Source of the DNA: Azadirachta indica
Lineage: Eukaryota > Streptophyta > Magnoliopsida > Sapindales > Meliaceae
Length of the DNA: 64,000 nucleotides
Reading direction: 5' to 3'
Assembly (NCBI GenBank): GCA_022749755.1
Contig: CM040442.1
Coordinates: 1,824,663-1,888,662 of the forward strand
Below are positions 60,003 through 64,000 of the stretch, in pieces. Positions within the stretch are counted from its first letter, which is position 1. Each line of letters opens with the position of its first letter. The notes under the pieces were generated by a model that saw only the letters and a list, made by a program, of their open reading frames with translations, did no database searches and was not told the origin of the DNA. Made by a program: the position numbers and the translations under genes.

Positions 60003-60983
60003 ATGCCTAAGCAAGAACGGTTTTGTCAACAGCAGCTTCAGTGGTCGCATCTGCCATGCTTATTAGAAGAAGCATTTATGATGATCTTTTACCCTCAGAA
60101 ATTCATAGCCTACTACTATTCCACCCTACATAGTGTTCCTCACTGTATCTCCTCATTAACCATTGCTATTGAAGAGTTCAAGCCAATGTGCTGTTGGGTA
60201 CAAGTTCAAAGAATTCTTTAGGCTAGAGATTGAGTAAGCAATAGTGAGAAAGAGAAGACTTTCGGATTGACCCTCAATGAAGAAATTCTAGATATTTTCG
60301 AAGATGTAAAGTTCAAATGGAAATTAGTCTGTAAAGTTCAGGCAACAGAAAACAGCAATGTTTCTACAGGATACTAATGTGAGTCTGCAATCAGAAGTTA
60401 GATATTACGAGCAAAGTTTTCAGAAGAAACTAATGACATTCAAGACCCTTGTTCTGGATTCAGAGCTGAAGAAGACGATCATGGAAGATTCGGATAAGTT
60501 TATGAAAGGAAAGGAATACTACAGAAGAATTGCGAAAGCTTGGAAACGGGGATACTTGCTACATAATAACCCTCCAGGGACAGGAAGTCGAGCTTGGTTG
60601 CAGCAATGGCTAATCACTTGAAATTTGAAATCTATGACTTGAATATAATTAACAGCTGTTAAATCGAATTCAGACCTTCGAGTTTTGTTGTTTACAGTGC
60701 CAAGCCAATCAATACTTGTGGTAGAGGATATTAATTTTATTGATGGGGTTTATGGTCCTCTTGTCGTGAGGAACACAACGGATCATTGTTTTTACAACAA
60801 ACTACAAAGAGAAACTCAACCCAGCATTGCTGAGACCTGATCAGATGGACACGAATATTCAAGCAAATTGAAGGGCTGATGATGGAGGTGAATGTTACAC
60901 CAGCAAAAGTGGAGGGGGAAGTGATGAAGTGCACAGGGCCACAGATGCTGAAGTCTGCCTCCAAGGCTCCTCAGCAAAGATGA
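60003..60983 (+). pseudogene. AAA-ATPase (BCS1/ASD-type) pseudogene
   Basis: Plus-strand pieces in several frames follow the order of plant AAA-ATPase ASD-like proteins. N-terminal: STAASVVASAMLIRRS and LPSEIHS (about 60,030-60,110), then LTIAIEEF. Middle: SEKEKTF and DIFEDVKFKWKLV (60,240-60,320), ELKKTIMEDSDKF, KEYYRRIAKAWKRGYLL. Walker A: the PPGTG of the loop is present (about 60,572), but a frameshift follows and the Lys codon is lost. Walker B: SILVVEDIN then FIDG, with the final Asp changed and the segment between deleted. C-terminal: IFKQIEGLMMEVNVTPAK and a stop at 60,981-60,983. In-frame stops and shifts throughout exclude a functional enzyme. Confidence 0.85.
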
Positions 60984-61794
60984 ACCCAACAAGATAAGGC
61001 AACTATAACGTGGCCAAAGGTTAGAAGGATGTGAAGGACGAAGAAATCCAAGATTTGTATTACTGGCGATACTCGAGATATCTCTTCACATCGTAATAAT
61101 AGGAGAGACTAATTGGTGTGCAGAAGTACTATACAGGTACAGCGTCTATCGGCAAATATGAAAAATCCTCTCTCTTCATACTGTGTTGTGTTTTGAATAA
61201 ATTCACCTATTCGAACTTCTTTGGCACTCTCCTTGTTCACTAGGTTCCACTTTCCCTCTATATATAATTGGAATCCTCCGATTAATTTAAGCACAAGCAC
61301 TAGGAGTAACGCAGTCAATGCATTAACCGAATGGAAAAAGAACAAAAGCAAGAATTGTTGTTGATAAACTAGGAGTTGAGAGCAGCAATAACAAGAGTAT
61401 AAAGCGCAGAAGATTTGGAAAAGTTTGCTTTATTGACCATTACGAAGAGATTATAGGAGTTTACTGTAAGACGAGAATGAAGAGCAAGGTTACCTAAGCA
61501 ATATTTCGAAATCATTACACATGAGCATCACTCAATACACAACTTATTTGCATAAATAAATACATAAATAACGATCAGGACTAGATCTCTCATCAAAAAA
61601 GGAATTGGGAGAATGGCAAAAAATACATAATGAAATCAAATGTACCCAAACAAGCACTGCACAGTGGCACCACAGTGATCCAGCAACCTTTTGGTTCTCC
61701 TGCATTCAAACAAACGTCGAGAAGAAGAGTATTGCTGCCACAAGGATCGGAGATGCCACTGGAACTACAAAAAAAAGGAATCCGAAGCTTTGAA
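60984..61794. other. Intergenic DNA and probable V-ATPase 3' UTR
   Basis: No gene recognised. The part next to 61,795 should hold the 3' UTR of the V-ATPase subunit A gene. Overlapping short frames on both strands at 61,593-61,906 are chance frames over its last exon. Confidence 0.6.

Positions 61795-64000
<2,206 letters not shown>

Overview
The window is nuclear DNA of a flowering plant. It is AT-rich with long intergenic tracts and split genes with GT-AG introns. It holds plant-type genes: a vacuolar H+-ATPase subunit A, a TPS-a terpene synthase with the usual seven exons, and a CAF1 deadenylase. The terpene synthase resembles citrus valencene/germacrene-type enzymes, so a Rutaceae-like eudicot is my guess; the species is an inference.

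Layout. 1-10,700 is AT-rich intergenic DNA with a cluster of related MITEs and microsatellites (2.75-4.2 kb). 10,734-11,662 is a decayed fragment of the meiotic MutS homologue MSH5. From 14.0 to 58.4 kb lies a rearranged cluster built from one module: a CDK-like kinase gene on the minus strand, head to head with a CAF1 gene on the plus strand. Five kinase copies are visible: A (16.6 kb, inverted), D (19.8 kb, cut by a 100-N gap), B (24.8-39.0 kb, split by an LTR retrotransposon), C (47.4-48.4 kb) and E (53.2-56.5 kb). There are three CAF1 copies: pseudogenes at 23.2 and 51.6 kb and one intact gene at 57,482-58,396. Block 19,825-27,170 repeats as 48,260-55,585. Block 14.0-17.4 kb repeats in inverted orientation as 38.1-41.04 kb.

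Mobile DNA. An approximately 10.9-kb Gypsy element of Tat type sits in an intron of kinase B and carries a degraded antisense ORF between integrase and the 3' LTR. hAT-like non-autonomous elements lie at 14,100-16,040 (matched target-site duplication, empty sites in the paralogues), from 17,390, and at 39,505-41,040. A LINE RNase H remnant is carried in both duplicated blocks. A terpene synthase gene (41,698-44,107, minus) lies between the rearranged kinase copies and has a one-base frameshift in its last exon.

Right end. 60,003-60,983 is an AAA-ATPase (BCS1/ASD-type) pseudogene. 61,795 to the window edge is the 3' part of an intact V-ATPase subunit A gene.

Only CAF1 and the V-ATPase subunit A gene look plainly functional. 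The terpene synthase is complete except for its C-terminal end. Kinase E, the best-preserved kinase, has several damaged splice sites. I found no RNA gene, CRISPR array or prokaryotic feature. I see no convincing new biochemical system. The most informative content is the history of the kinase-CAF1 module and the insertions that broke it.
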